NCBI RefSeq assembly: GCF_008932295.1
Contig: NZ_WBWA01000001.1
Location: 248,001 to 312,000 of the forward strand
Reading direction: 5' to 3'
From: Brucella tritici
GTDB taxonomy: Bacteria; Pseudomonadota; Alphaproteobacteria; Rhizobiales; Rhizobiaceae
Length of the DNA: 64,000 nucleotides
The position numbers and the translations under genes are program-made. How positions within the stretch are numbered: position 1 is the first letter of the stretch; every line of letters begins with the position of its first letter. Under the pieces are notes generated by a model. It ran no database searches. It saw only the letters and a program-made list of their open reading frames with translations, and had not been told where the DNA came from. Positions 53,795 through 62,998 of this stretch are shown here, piece by piece.

Positions 53795-55084
53795 ATGGGC
53801 TATTTTCCAAGTTGGCGTTTGACATCAAACGCCGTCGTGCTTCCTGACGAGCGCCTGCCAGCCGCCGCCGCCATACCGATGGGCGTGCAGCATCTTCTTG
53901 CGATGTCCGGCTCGACCATCGTTGCGCCGCTGCTGATGGGTTTCGATCCCAATGTGGCCGTCTTCTTCTCCGGTATCGGCACGCTTCTGTTCTTCGTGCT
54001 GACGGCAGGCCGTGTGCCGAGCTATCTCGGTTCGTCCTTCGCATTCATCGCGGTCGTGATCGCCGCAACCGGCTATAGCGGTTCCGGCCCCAATCCCAAT
54101 ATCGCCATCGCGCTCGGCGGCATCATTGCCTGCGGCGCGCTCTATGCCTTTATCGGCCTTGTGGTCATGGCCATCGGCACGGGCTGGGTGGAACGGCTGA
54201 TGCCTCCGGTCGTCACCGGTGCCATCGGCGTTTCCATCGGCCTCAACCTCGCGCCGGTCGCTGTCGGCCAGTTGAAGGGAAGCGGCACGCACATCACCAT
54301 CGCGCTGCTCACCGTTCTCTGCATGGGGATGATCGCCGCCTATGGGCCGCGTGGAACCAAGCGCCTGTCGGTGCTCTTCGCGCTGCTGTTCGGCTATCTG
54401 CTGGTCCTGATCCTCGGCAACGGCCTCGGCATCGTGCCCGGCATCGATTTCACCGCCGTCAGCAACGCAGCCTGGTTCGGCCTGCCGCATTTCACCACGC
54501 CGGAATTCAACTGGCAGGCGATCACCCTCATCGCGCCGGTCGCCGTCGTTCTGGTGGCAGAAAATCTCGGCCACATCAAAGCGCTCGGTTCGATCACCGG
54601 CCAGAACATGGATCGTTATATCGGCCGCGGCTTCCTCGGCGATGGCATCGCGACCATGATCTCCGGTTCTGGCGGCGGCACCGGCGTCACCACCTATGCC
54701 GAAAACATCGGTGTCATGGCGATGACCAAGGTTTATTCGACGCTGATCTTCGTCATTGCTGCCATCATGGCACTGATCCTCGGCATGTCGCCGAAATTCG
54801 GCGCTATCCTCCAGACCATCCCAGCCCCGGTTCTGGCAGGTCTTGCGGTTTCGGTGTTCGGCCTGATCGCCTCGGCCATGGCCCGCATCTGGATCGTCAA
54901 CAAGGTAGACTTCGCGGATTCCCGCAATCTCTTCACCGCTGGCGTGGCGCTCATCTTCGGCGCTGGCGACTTCACGCTGAAGATCGGTGATTTCGCTCTT
55001 GGCGGTATCGCAACATCGACGCTTGCAGCTCTCGTCTTCTATCAGTTGCTCGGTATCGGTCGCAGCGAGAAGCCTGCTGCATAA
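53795..55084 (+). CDS. NCS2-family nucleobase permease (RutG/UraA-like)
   Basis: A 429-residue inner-membrane proton symporter with about 14 helices. The family blocks PDERLP, MGVQHLLAMSG, GSSFAFIAVVIAATGYSG, APVAVVLVAENLGHIKA and TTYAENIGVMAMTKVYST are all present. The sequence is closest, as I recall it, to RutG of the pyrimidine-degradation operon, so uracil or a related base is the likely substrate; xanthine or urate cannot be excluded. It stands alone and is preceded by a hairpin that masks its ribosome site. Confidence 0.9.
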   Translation: MGYFPSWRLTSNAVVLPDERLPAAAAIPMGVQHLLAMSGSTIVAPLLMGFDPNVAVFFSGIGTLLFFVLTAGRVPSYLGSSFAFIAVVIAATGYSGSGPNPNIAIALGGIIACGALYAFIGLVVMAIGTGWVERLMPPVVTGAIGVSIGLNLAPVAVGQLKGSGTHITIALLTVLCMGMIAAYGPRGTKRLSVLFALLFGYLLVLILGNGLGIVPGIDFTAVSNAAWFGLPHFTTPEFNWQAITLIAPVAVVLVAENLGHIKALGSITGQNMDRYIGRGFLGDGIATMISGSGGGTGVTTYAENIGVMAMTKVYSTLIFVIAAIMALILGMSPKFGAILQTIPAPVLAGLAVSVFGLIASAMARIWIVNKVDFADSRNLFTAGVALIFGAGDFTLKIGDFALGGIATSTLAALVFYQLLGIGRSEKPAA

Positions 55085-55091
55085 GACAAGG

Positions 55092-55119
55092 GGGAGCGGG
55101 CGCTTGTCCCGCTCCCTTT
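55092..55119 (+). terminator. Intrinsic terminator after the permease
   Basis: GGGAGCGGG (55092-55100) pairs perfectly with CCCGCTCCC (55108-55116) and is followed by TTTAT. Confidence 0.75.
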
Positions 55120-55213
55120 ATGCCGAAACAGTTCATACTTGATCGGTATCAATTACTGTATTTCTATATCCGCCTATGTCTGGGAATGAAGATCATCCGG
55201 ATGAGACGGGCTC

Positions 55214-55837
55214 ATGATATCAGACCTTTTCGAGCATAACCGGCAATGGGCAGCGAAAAAGCGCCAGGAAGACCCTGAATATTTCAGCCGCCTGTCATCG
55301 ATGCAGCGTCCGGAATATCTCTGGATCGGATGTTCGGACAGCCGCGTTCCGGCCAATGTCGTCACCGGATTGCAGCCCGGCGAGGTGTTCGTACACCGCA
55401 ACGTCGCCAACCTCGTTCATCGCGCCGACCTGAACCTGCTGTCAGTGCTTGAATTTGCCGTCGAAGTGCTGGAGATCAAACACATCATCGTCTGCGGTCA
55501 TTACGGTTGCGGCGGCGTGCGTGCCGCCATGGCCGGTTATGGCCACGGCATCATCGATAACTGGCTCCAGCCGGTTCGCGATATTGCGCAGGCAAATGAA
55601 CAGGAGCTGTACGGTTTTACCGATCCCGAAGAACGCCTGAACAGGCTTTGCGAACTGACCGTCGCCTCACAGGTAGAAAGCCTGTCACGCACGCCAGTTC
55701 TGCAATCGGCCTGGAAACAGAACAAGGATATCGTCGTACACGGCTGGATCTATGGCCTCAAGGACGGCTTGTTGCGTGACCTCGAATGCGACTGCACGAA
55801 AAGCGTGCTGCATTTTTCATGTCAGCAGGCAGGATAA
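55214..55837 (+). CDS. can: Beta-class carbonic anhydrase (Can type)
   Basis: A 207-residue zinc enzyme interconverting CO2 and bicarbonate. Zinc ligands Cys40, His96 and Cys99 and the Asp42-Arg44 pair are in WIGCSDSRVPA and CGHYGCGG. Overall similarity to E. coli Can includes HGWIYGLKDGLLRDL near the C terminus. Cytoplasmic; it could supply bicarbonate in low CO2 and equilibrate CO2 from formate oxidation. It is transcribed alone, between two terminators. Confidence 0.95.
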   Translation: MISDLFEHNRQWAAKKRQEDPEYFSRLSSMQRPEYLWIGCSDSRVPANVVTGLQPGEVFVHRNVANLVHRADLNLLSVLEFAVEVLEIKHIIVCGHYGCGGVRAAMAGYGHGIIDNWLQPVRDIAQANEQELYGFTDPEERLNRLCELTVASQVESLSRTPVLQSAWKQNKDIVVHGWIYGLKDGLLRDLECDCTKSVLHFSCQQAG

Positions 55838-55895
55838 TCTGAATATTCAAAGACGGATTATTTTCGCTCCGCCGGAAAAACGTATTTCCGGAGAT

Positions 55896-55927
55896 GGACG
55901 AGCGGGTAAAGCCCGCTCGTCCCGATT
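55896..55927. terminator. Bidirectional terminator
   Basis: GGACGAGCGGG-TAAAG-CCCGCTCGTCC is a perfect 11-base-pair stem followed by CGATTTTA, between the convergent carbonic anhydrase and MFS genes. Confidence 0.8.
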
Positions 55928-55931
55928 TTAC

Positions 55932-57164
55932 TTATTCTGCTGCTTCTGCCACGCATAGCGCATCACATTCGACAGCTTCCCGTGCACCGGACAGGCTGGC
56001 CTGACCAAGAGCAACGGTTAAGACCGCGCTGAAGCTCGCCACGACCGAAACCCAGAAACCGTTTGCCGCACCGAAATTGTCGACAACCCAACCGGAAACG
56101 AACGCACCAAGCGCCATTCCGATGCCGATACCCGTCATGACCCAGGTAATACCCTCGGTCAGCATTGTTTCAGGCACACGGCGTTCGATCAGGCCGAAGG
56201 CCGTAATGAATGTCGGGGAAATCGCAACGCCGCTGACGAACACCGCCGTCGCGAGAAGCGCGGTCGATGTACCGGCAAAGGGTAGCGGCAATGCAGTGAG
56301 TGCCAGCACGCCGACGGCAATCATCAACTGGCGCTGCAGGGGTATACGAAGCGACAATGCACCGAGCGTTATGCCGACAAGAAACGAACCGATGGCATAA
56401 ACGCCGATCACGATGCTGGCCGCGCCGGGCTGACCAAGCTCGCTTGTGATAGCCACGGCACTGACCTCAGCTGTTGCAAAAGTGGAACCGACAAAGATGA
56501 GCGCGAGCGTGATAATCTGAACGGGACGCGACCAGATTGCAGAACGTTGCGGGCTGCCGTGGTCGAGTGCGCGAACCGGCGGTTCACTGGAACGCTGCAA
56601 AAGAAAGGCAACAGTGCCCACGGCCAGGAAAGCCGTGCTGATGAGCATACCCGCCTCAGGAAACAGCGACACCGCCAGCGCCACGGAAAGGGAGGCGCCT
56701 GAAATATAGACCAACTCATCCGCCGCCGACTCGAACGCGAAAGCGGTGTTCAATTCAGGGCGGTTGCGGAAAATTTCCGTCCACCTTGCCCGCACCATTG
56801 CCGGGATGCTGGGCATGGCACCGGCAAAAAATGCCGAGACGAACAATGTCCAGTTCGCCCAGCCCTGATTTGTCGCTACGAGCAGAAGCGCGAAGGCTAT
56901 CACCGAAACGATTGTGGCGGGCATGACGATGCGGCTTTGTCCGTAACGGTCGACAAGGCGTGAGATCTGCGGCGATATGAATGCATTCGTGAGCGCGAAG
57001 GTGGCAGACACCGCGCCCGCCAGCCAGTATTCGCCATGGGTCTGCGCAAGCATGGCCACGATGCCGACGGGCGCCATCGCGATGGGAAGACGAGCGAAGA
57101 AGGCCGCCGTCGAAAAGCCGATAGCGCCTGGAGCACTGAAAATTTCTCTATATGGATTGGACAT
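55932..57164 (-). CDS. MFS transporter
   Basis: A 410-residue major facilitator with 12 predicted helices. The loop 2-3 signature is SRLVDRYGQSRIV and the C-terminal half repeats GALSLRIPLQRQ. A drug or metabolite exporter is likely, but the substrate is unknown. Three palindromic operators lie in front of it, and the divergent TetR gene at 57284 is its likely repressor. It ends at a shared terminator. Confidence 0.88.
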   Translation of the reverse strand: MSNPYREIFSAPGAIGFSTAAFFARLPIAMAPVGIVAMLAQTHGEYWLAGAVSATFALTNAFISPQISRLVDRYGQSRIVMPATIVSVIAFALLLVATNQGWANWTLFVSAFFAGAMPSIPAMVRARWTEIFRNRPELNTAFAFESAADELVYISGASLSVALAVSLFPEAGMLISTAFLAVGTVAFLLQRSSEPPVRALDHGSPQRSAIWSRPVQIITLALIFVGSTFATAEVSAVAITSELGQPGAASIVIGVYAIGSFLVGITLGALSLRIPLQRQLMIAVGVLALTALPLPFAGTSTALLATAVFVSGVAISPTFITAFGLIERRVPETMLTEGITWVMTGIGIGMALGAFVSGWVVDNFGAANGFWVSVVASFSAVLTVALGQASLSGAREAVECDALCVAEAAE

Positions 57165-57201
57165 CGGAGTGGGTCCTTGAAAGGGGAAATTCTATCACTT
57201 G

Positions 57202-57267
57202 CATACGGTCCGTATGTTAATTAAATAATTGATACGCGGCGTATGTCAACTAATATACGCAGCGTAT
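57202..57267. promoter_or_regulatory. Three TetR-type operators
   Basis: Three near-identical palindromes: CATACGG-T-CCGTATG (57202-57216), ATACGC-G-GCGTAT (57232-57244) and ATACGC-A-GCGTAT (57255-57267), centres 29 and 23 bases apart. They fill the space between the divergent MFS and TetR genes, as expected for autoregulated TetR repression. Confidence 0.85.
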
Positions 57268-57283
57268 GCAAATAAAAGGAATC

Positions 57284-57883
57284 ATGATGCGTAAACCGCG
57301 AAGCGAAATGATTGCCGAAACGAGGACCAAGCTGATGGCTGCGGGCCGCAAGGCGTTCGGAACCGTTGGTTACGCCGAGGCTTCGATGGATGATTTTACA
57401 GCCTCTGCCGGGCTGACGCGCGGCGCGCTCTATCATCATTTTGGTGACAAAAAGGGCCTTCTGCAGGCCGTAATCAACGAGATCGATTGCGAGATGGCCG
57501 CGAGGCTGTGCACGATTTCTGCCAAGGCGCCCGACCGCTGGCAGGGTTTTGTCGACGAAAATACGGCCTATATCGAGATGGCGCTTGAGCCGGAAATCCA
57601 GCGGATCATGTTTCGCGACGGACCGGCGGTTTTCGGCGACCCGTCCAGTTGGCCGAGCGCCAATGGCTGTATCCGCACGATCACCACAAGCCTCGACGCC
57701 TTGCGGGAAGATGGGATCATCGTCGATATCGATTCGGAAGCCGCCGCGCGGCTGATCAATGCGGCGAGCAGTAGCGCCGCGCAGTGGATTGCCAATTCCG
57801 ACGATCCAGAGGCCACATCGAAGCGGGCCGTTAAGGCGTTCCGGACGTTTCTGGAAGGCCTGTTGATCCGGAAGAACAAGTGA
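57284..57883 (+). CDS. TetR family repressor
   Basis: A 199-residue (about) regulator. The N-terminal helix-turn-helix is SMDDFTASAGLTRGALYHHF with DKKGLLQAVI after it, and the C-terminal ligand domain (about 80-195) is helical. Start ATG at 57284 or the adjacent one at 57287, both behind AAAGGA; an ATG at 57266 overlaps the third operator. It should repress itself and the divergent MFS transporter until an inducer binds. Confidence 0.92.
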   Translation: MMRKPRSEMIAETRTKLMAAGRKAFGTVGYAEASMDDFTASAGLTRGALYHHFGDKKGLLQAVINEIDCEMAARLCTISAKAPDRWQGFVDENTAYIEMALEPEIQRIMFRDGPAVFGDPSSWPSANGCIRTITTSLDALREDGIIVDIDSEAAARLINAASSSAAQWIANSDDPEATSKRAVKAFRTFLEGLLIRKNK

Positions 57884-57886
57884 AGG

Positions 57887-59668
57887 TCAGTTTACGCGCC
57901 TCTCGCGAATAGCCTCAACCAGCCTTTCGGGGTCAATGGGCTTGTGCAGCAGCAGATAGCCACTGGCGGAAGCCTCGCGAAGCCTTTCCGGCGAGGTGTC
58001 GCCCGTCAGGATAATCACCGGCAAAGTCCGCTCCAGCAGCGCAAATACTTCACTCGCTGCTTCAGTTCCGGTGGTCAGGCCCTGCAACCGGTAATCCACA
58101 ATCAGCAGATCCGGCTCCCCCGCCAATTCGGATGCCTGATAGGATCGATAGGCTTCCGCAGCAGTCGGCCCGGCATGGACTCTATGTCCAAGCACCGAAA
58201 GCAATCCGCAAAGGGCATCCAGGACGGCAGGTTCATCATCGATGACGATAATATTGCGGGCTCCTCCCTGCTCTGTCTGCGATATTGCCTGCCCTCCCGC
58301 CTTCTCGACGCGGGGCACCGTTACAGCAAATAATGATCCTTTCCCGAACGTCGAAACAAGCCGGATCGGATGGCGCAAAAGTGCTGCCGTTCGTTTGATG
58401 ATCGACAGTCCAAGCCCCAGTCCCTTGTCACGATTGCGCTCGAAATTATCGAGCTGCACGAATTCCTCGAAAATGAGCCCGTGCTTTTCTTGTGGAATTC
58501 CGATGCCTGTATCGAGCACCTGAATTTCGATCCCACGCCCCCTGCGCCGACAGCCCATCAAGATGCGCCCCTGATCGGTATATTTGATAGCATTGGAAAG
58601 GAGATTGGCGAGAATCTGCTTCAACAGCGTAGGATCGCTGTCGCAATAAAGCGAGGTCGGCACGATACGAAGGTCGAGCTTCTTTTCTGACGCTTCGCTT
58701 GCAAATTCATGCTGCACTTCTTCGAAAATCCGGTTGATCGAAACCGCCTGCCTGTTCGGCACGACAAGCTGCGCATCCAGTCGCGAAACATCGAGCAGGG
58801 CATTGAGAAGATCGCTCAGGCTACCGACGACGCGCTTGATATTGTCCGAAATCTGTCGCGCTGCGGATGCGGCAACCGTCTCCCTGGACGCAAGTGCTGC
58901 AAGCGTGGAATTGAACAGCCCCAGCGCATGGACCGGCTGGCGCAAGTCATGACTTGCCGCAGCCAGAAAACGCGTTTTTGCCTGATCGGCCGCAGAGGCC
59001 CTGTCTCTCTCGCTTCGCAGTTCTTCCACCAGCGCCGAGTTCTCGAAGCGCAGACGAATGGTTTCCCAGAGATCGTGATAAGTCACCCGGCAGTGCTGGA
59101 GATTGATTGCCACAAGACACACGATGAGAAAGAGATAGGCATTATAAACGCCGCCACCCGCCTGCAGGCAAAAGATTGTCGCTGGCAGCACCGTGGTGAA
59201 AAGCGAGCCGATCACGGAGGGCGGGAAAGCCGAGCCCGTCGGAACCGAACCGCAAGCAAGCCCGGTCATCACAATGATCGAAAAAGCCAGAAGATGCGGT
59301 TCGCCGGACATGAAGCCGATCCAGCCGAGCATGCCCCAGTTCAGGCCCGAAAGCCACGAAAAACCTGCTGCCAGCCAGGCCCATCGGTCGGAATTGACGA
59401 TCGGCTGCTTCCGACGAAAGAAGGCCCGCGTCACGAATACCCGGACGATGGATAAAAGGTAGACGGAAGCCGCCCAGGTCCAAAGCCACCAATCCGGCAC
59501 TTTGCCCCAGAAAACGATGAATGCTGGAACCGGCACCAACAGGTTTGTCAGCAAGACACCCGCTGAATGCTTGTAAAGCATGCCCGTCAGTTCCTCACGG
59601 ATTCTGGTTTCATCCAGTTTCCGCGACATATCGACGGAGCTATTTATTTGTACGGGATGGATCGTCAT
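57887..59668 (-). CDS. Hybrid histidine kinase with C-terminal receiver
   Basis: A 593-residue sensor. The N-terminal part has about six membrane helices (about 35-195) and no large periplasmic domain. The kinase core has His240 in SHDLRQPVHALG, N box LSNAIKYTDQG, and DTGIGIP and GLGLGLSI. A receiver follows (about 470-590) with Asp525 in LLIVDYRLQG. The SHDLRQP form is typical of the kinases that act with LuxR-type regulators. The start is uncertain (no clear ribosome site; Met14 is an alternative). It is divergent to the response regulator at 59707, with 38 bases between. Confidence 0.9.
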   Translation of the reverse strand: MTIHPVQINSSVDMSRKLDETRIREELTGMLYKHSAGVLLTNLLVPVPAFIVFWGKVPDWWLWTWAASVYLLSIVRVFVTRAFFRRKQPIVNSDRWAWLAAGFSWLSGLNWGMLGWIGFMSGEPHLLAFSIIVMTGLACGSVPTGSAFPPSVIGSLFTTVLPATIFCLQAGGGVYNAYLFLIVCLVAINLQHCRVTYHDLWETIRLRFENSALVEELRSERDRASAADQAKTRFLAAASHDLRQPVHALGLFNSTLAALASRETVAASAARQISDNIKRVVGSLSDLLNALLDVSRLDAQLVVPNRQAVSINRIFEEVQHEFASEASEKKLDLRIVPTSLYCDSDPTLLKQILANLLSNAIKYTDQGRILMGCRRRGRGIEIQVLDTGIGIPQEKHGLIFEEFVQLDNFERNRDKGLGLGLSIIKRTAALLRHPIRLVSTFGKGSLFAVTVPRVEKAGGQAISQTEQGGARNIIVIDDEPAVLDALCGLLSVLGHRVHAGPTAAEAYRSYQASELAGEPDLLIVDYRLQGLTTGTEAASEVFALLERTLPVIILTGDTSPERLREASASGYLLLHKPIDPERLVEAIRERRVN

Positions 59669-59706
59669 GTGATATTGAAGCCGGATTGTTGCCGCGGGGG
59701 AAGTTC

Positions 59707-60366
59707 ATGTCCGGAACTTACAGAGTCGTACTTGCCGATGACCACAGTGTTGTCCGGGAAGGCCTGAAGATGCTGCTATCGACAATAGAAGACACTTCAA
59801 TTGTCGGAGAAGCAAGGGATTACGACACGCTGTTACTTGAGCTGAATCAATGCCCCTGCGATTTACTTGTCCTGGACCTCGGAATGCCCGGTTTTCTGGG
59901 CTATACGCTCATAGAAGAAATCCGCACAGCCCACCCCCGACTGAACATCATCATATTGTCGGCCAATTCCGACGGACAGTCGATCGACAAGGCGCTTGAG
60001 GCCGGGGCCGATCTGTATCTCACGAAGAATGGCAATCCCGACGAACTGGTAGCTGCGGTCCGCTCGCTGCGCAATGCAAAACTGGACGGCGTACCCACCA
60101 CGATTTCCCATCACGCAGAGAAACGCCCGGCAGGTAATCCGCTTCCCGACGTCGAACTGCCGATGTCTGTCGCCCTGACCCGCAGAGAAATGCAGTTTCT
60201 GGCACTTATTCCACGCGGCAGCACGACAAGGGAGATTGCGGAGCGGCTGGGCATCAGCGTTCCCACCGCGCGAAAACACCGTGAAAACCTGATGCGCAAG
60301 CTTGGGAAGCACAACAGCGCTGAACTGACCGCCTATGCGGTGCGCCTCGGCCTGCCGGTGGAATAG
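59707..60366 (+). CDS. Response regulator, LuxR/NarL type
   Basis: A 219-residue regulator with a receiver (about 5-125; Asp57 in LLVLDLGMPG) and a C-terminal LuxR helix-turn-helix (about 155-215) reading LTRREMQFLALIPRG and TTREIAERLGISVPTARKHR. ATG follows GGGGGAAGTTC; a longer frame upstream overlaps the kinase gene. Probably the output partner of the divergent hybrid kinase, whose own receiver may modulate the signal. Confidence 0.92.
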   Translation: MSGTYRVVLADDHSVVREGLKMLLSTIEDTSIVGEARDYDTLLLELNQCPCDLLVLDLGMPGFLGYTLIEEIRTAHPRLNIIILSANSDGQSIDKALEAGADLYLTKNGNPDELVAAVRSLRNAKLDGVPTTISHHAEKRPAGNPLPDVELPMSVALTRREMQFLALIPRGSTTREIAERLGISVPTARKHRENLMRKLGKHNSAELTAYAVRLGLPVE

Positions 60367-60474
60367 CACCCTCCGAAATACGACATCTGCCGTATTGTTT
60401 GCCCGGCGGTCCTCCAACTATCGTTCATGGTGACCATTGTGGGCGCATACCGGCCCACGTATTTGGAGGACGAT

Positions 60475-60672
60475 ATGAAGACGACTTTGATTTCTGCGGC
60501 AGCGTTTGCAATGCTCGTTACAGGAGCTTTTGCAGCGACGCCAACCACCAGCAAAACCGAAAGCCAACCGGCAGCCTCGCAGAATCATGCCGGTTCCATG
60601 CTCCTGGCCGTCGGCCCGAACCGCTATTTCTTGCCATCCATCTCTTCCGGTCGGCGCGGCGCATTCGGCTGA
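60475..60672 (+). CDS. Small secreted protein (65 aa)
   Basis: ATG at 60475 follows GGAGGACGAT. Residues 1-20 (KTTLISAAAFAMLVTGAFA) form a signal peptide; the mature part begins ATPTTSKTESQ and is Ser/Thr-rich with a GPNRYFLPS stretch. No family is recognised. It sits after the response regulator gene with its own ribosome site. Confidence 0.6.
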   Translation: MKTTLISAAAFAMLVTGAFAATPTTSKTESQPAASQNHAGSMLLAVGPNRYFLPSISSGRRGAFG

Positions 60673-60727
60673 TTGCCTAATATCAAGTTGCGCGGGGGCT
60701 ATGCGATCTGGTCCAGAGGTCGTGAAG

Positions 60728-60757
60728 ATGAAAGGGGGGCTTCTGCCGCCCTTTCAT
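60728..60757. terminator. Hairpin between convergent genes
   Basis: ATGAAAGGG (60728-60736) pairs perfectly with CCCTTTCAT (60749-60757). It lies between the small secreted protein and the DeoR gene and can serve both strands. Confidence 0.55.
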
Positions 60758-60788
60758 TACGTTTGTACTTGGTATCGGTAAGCTGATC

Positions 60789-61496
60789 TCAGCCCGACAC
60801 AATCGATGTAAAGTCGGACATGCCCGCAAAGCGCGCAGCCCGTACCTTGCCGTATTTGCTCTTGTCGACAACGAGATGTTTTTCGACAGCGCGCTGCATT
60901 GCCATCTGCTTGATTGGCACTTCATGGAAGTGCGAGCACGTAACCCCGTGCTGCTCATCAACACCACCAGCCGACAGAAATGCCTTGTTGATGTTGACGC
61001 GCTTCAGGACGTCGATCCCCTCGTCCCCGGAAAACGATGCCGCTTCCGGGTGATAGAGCCCGCCCAGAACGATGATGCGCACATCGCTGCGCTGCGACAG
61101 AATTTCCGCAATATTGAGAGCGTAGCAGACAACCGTAATGTGCTGGTTCTGCGGGATACGGTGAGCAAGGTGCGGCATCGTCGTGCCGCAATCGATGAAA
61201 ACCGTATCATAGGGTTCGATCAGCGCTGCGGCTGCGGCGCAAGCCTGCGCTTTGGCATTGGCATGGCTGTCTTTTTCAAAATCAAAGACATAATCGCCAT
61301 TCACACCGTCCTGCGTGGGAATAATGTAACCACCCAAACAATTCAGCATCCCGCCATCGCTGCCGATATCGCGGCGGATCGTCATTTCAGAAACGCCAAG
61401 ACGCGCTGCCGCATCGCGCAGGCGAAGCACGCCGATCTCATCGACCAGCGCCGCCAGTTCGGCAATCCGCTCTTCCTTCCGGCTGATTCTGCTCAC
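60789..61496 (-). CDS. DeoR family transcriptional regulator
   Basis: A 235-residue repressor. The N-terminal helix-turn-helix reads LRDAAARLGVSEMTIRRDIG, and the C-terminal sugar-phosphate sensor domain contains DTVFIDCGTTMPHLAHRI, the typical phosphate-binding block. The start is GTG, preceded by GGGGACAGC. It is divergent to a sugar ABC transporter and probably controls it. Confidence 0.9.
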   Translation of the reverse strand: MSRISRKEERIAELAALVDEIGVLRLRDAAARLGVSEMTIRRDIGSDGGMLNCLGGYIIPTQDGVNGDYVFDFEKDSHANAKAQACAAAAALIEPYDTVFIDCGTTMPHLAHRIPQNQHITVVCYALNIAEILSQRSDVRIIVLGGLYHPEAASFSGDEGIDVLKRVNINKAFLSAGGVDEQHGVTCSHFHEVPIKQMAMQRAVEKHLVVDKSKYGKVRAARFAGMSDFTSIVSG

Positions 61497-61870
61497 GCTG
61501 TCCCCATTCCTTACGGTCCGCTCATCCCGTTTATACGTCCGTCACATTTCACGCAATGCGATCATCCGATCTTGACAGGCTGAACATAAATGTGAAACGA
61601 TCCAAACATAATGATCGGATTGTAACATTATAATTCGCATTGTTGGGAGGATATGACAACAGGGTTTTGCGCGCCTCGAACAGAATTCCATTCTTCGAGG
61701 ACGTCAGACAGGCGGGAAAACAGATCGAATTTTCGCCCGGCCGGGAAGCCGGGCATGGAGGAGAACGCCGACGCACTCACCGTTCCTGAGATGCGTCGGC
61801 GTAGCAACAATTGTGTTTGTCCAAGCCATCAAGGGCAGGCGACCAAGGAATTCCCAGGGAGGAAACACCG
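61497..61870 (+). promoter_or_regulatory. Divergent promoter region and structured leader of the ABC operon
   Basis: The left part (61540-61625) contains inverted copies of ATCCGATC (in CGATCATCCGATC and ATGATCGGATTG) and TTTCAC/GTGAAA, possible DeoR operators. The right part forms two hairpins: GCCCGGC (61735-61741) with GCCGGGC (61748-61754), and CGCCGACGCA (61766-61775) with TGCGTCGGCG (61792-61801). A 73-codon frame at 61653-61874 ends in a GTGA overlap but has an unnatural composition. Confidence 0.5.
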
Positions 61871-62917
61871 GTGAAGAAATTTCTAGCATCCGTGGCGATT
61901 GCCATGTCCGTTGCAGTTCCGCACGCTTTCGCGGAAGGCGTCGTTGATACATCGAAGATCAACAAGGAACTGATTACCACTGCCAATGACAAGAAATACA
62001 CTATCGCAACCGTCGTGAAGGTAGATGGCATTGCCTGGTTTGACCGCATGCGCGATGGCGTCGACCAGTTCAAGGCTGACACCGGCAATGACGTCTGGAT
62101 GGTCGGCCCGAGCCAGGCGGACGCTGCTGCACAGGTACAGATTGTCGAGAACCTCATCGCACAGGGCGTCGACGCTATTGCCATCGTGCCGTTCTCGGTT
62201 GAAGCCGTGGAGCCGGTTCTGAAGAAGGCACGCGAGCGTGGCATCGTCGTCATCAGCCACGAAGCATCCAACATCCAGAACGTCGATTACGACATTGAAG
62301 CCTTCGACAACAAGGCCTATGGCGCGAACCTCATGAAGGAACTCGGCAAGTCGATGGGCGGCAAGGGCAAATATGTCACCACCGTCGGCAGCCTGACTTC
62401 CAAGTCGCAGATGGAATGGATCGACGGTGCTGTCGAATACCAGAAGGCCAACTTCCCGGAAATGTCAGAAGCAACCGGCCGTCTCGAAACCTATGACGAC
62501 GCCAATACCGACTATAACAAGCTCAAGGAAGCGATGACCGCCTATCCGGACATCAAGGGCATTCTCGGCGCGCCGATGCCGACCTCTGCCGGTGCCGGAC
62601 GCCTGATCGCCGAAGGCGGCCTCAAGGGTAAGGTCTTCTTCGCAGGCACGGGCCTCGTTTCGGTGGCTGGTGAATATCTGAAGAACGACGACGTTCAGTA
62701 CATCCAGTTCTGGGACCCTGCCGTTGCAGGCTATGCCATGAACATGCTGGCCGTCGCAGCGCTTGAGAAGAAGAACGACCAGATCAAGGCTGGCCTCAAT
62801 CTGGGCCTGCCTGGCTATGAAAGCTTGCTGGCACCGGACGCTGCCAAACCGAACCTGCTCTATGGCGCAGGCTGGGTCGGCGTGACCAAGGAAAACATGG
62901 ATAAGTACGACTTCTAA
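61871..62917 (+). CDS. Sugar ABC transporter substrate-binding protein (LsrB/RhaS-like)
   Basis: A 348-residue periplasmic protein. Residues 1-21 are a signal peptide ending AFA; the rest is a type I periplasmic binding fold with TIATVVKVDGIAWFDRMRDG near 44-63 and IVENLIAQGVDAIAIVPF near 95-112. It is similar to LsrB and RhaS, so AI-2, rhamnose or a related pentose/hexose is likely. The start is GTG, 9 bases after GGAGG. The ATPase gene follows. Confidence 0.88.
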   Translation: MKKFLASVAIAMSVAVPHAFAEGVVDTSKINKELITTANDKKYTIATVVKVDGIAWFDRMRDGVDQFKADTGNDVWMVGPSQADAAAQVQIVENLIAQGVDAIAIVPFSVEAVEPVLKKARERGIVVISHEASNIQNVDYDIEAFDNKAYGANLMKELGKSMGGKGKYVTTVGSLTSKSQMEWIDGAVEYQKANFPEMSEATGRLETYDDANTDYNKLKEAMTAYPDIKGILGAPMPTSAGAGRLIAEGGLKGKVFFAGTGLVSVAGEYLKNDDVQYIQFWDPAVAGYAMNMLAVAALEKKNDQIKAGLNLGLPGYESLLAPDAAKPNLLYGAGWVGVTKENMDKYDF

Positions 62918-62936
62918 TATCCATGGCTGTCTCTGA

Positions 62937-62960
62937 CGGGAGGGGTGCCTGCCCCTCCCG
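62937..62960 (+). other. Intercistronic hairpin after the binding-protein gene
   Basis: CGGGAGGGG-TGCCTG-CCCCTCCCG, a perfect 9-base-pair GC-rich stem without a T run. This type of hairpin commonly protects the binding-protein mRNA and reduces read-through into the ATPase gene. Confidence 0.65.
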
Positions 62961-62998
62961 CCGGACAAATTGCATTCCAGCCTTGCACGAGGCCCCTC

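Noticed and set aside
61653-61874. 73-codon frame before the ABC binding-protein gene as a true gene
   Set aside because: The ribosome site is only 2 bases from the ATG and the product is low-complexity, Arg/Ser/Asn-rich; kept only as a leader question.
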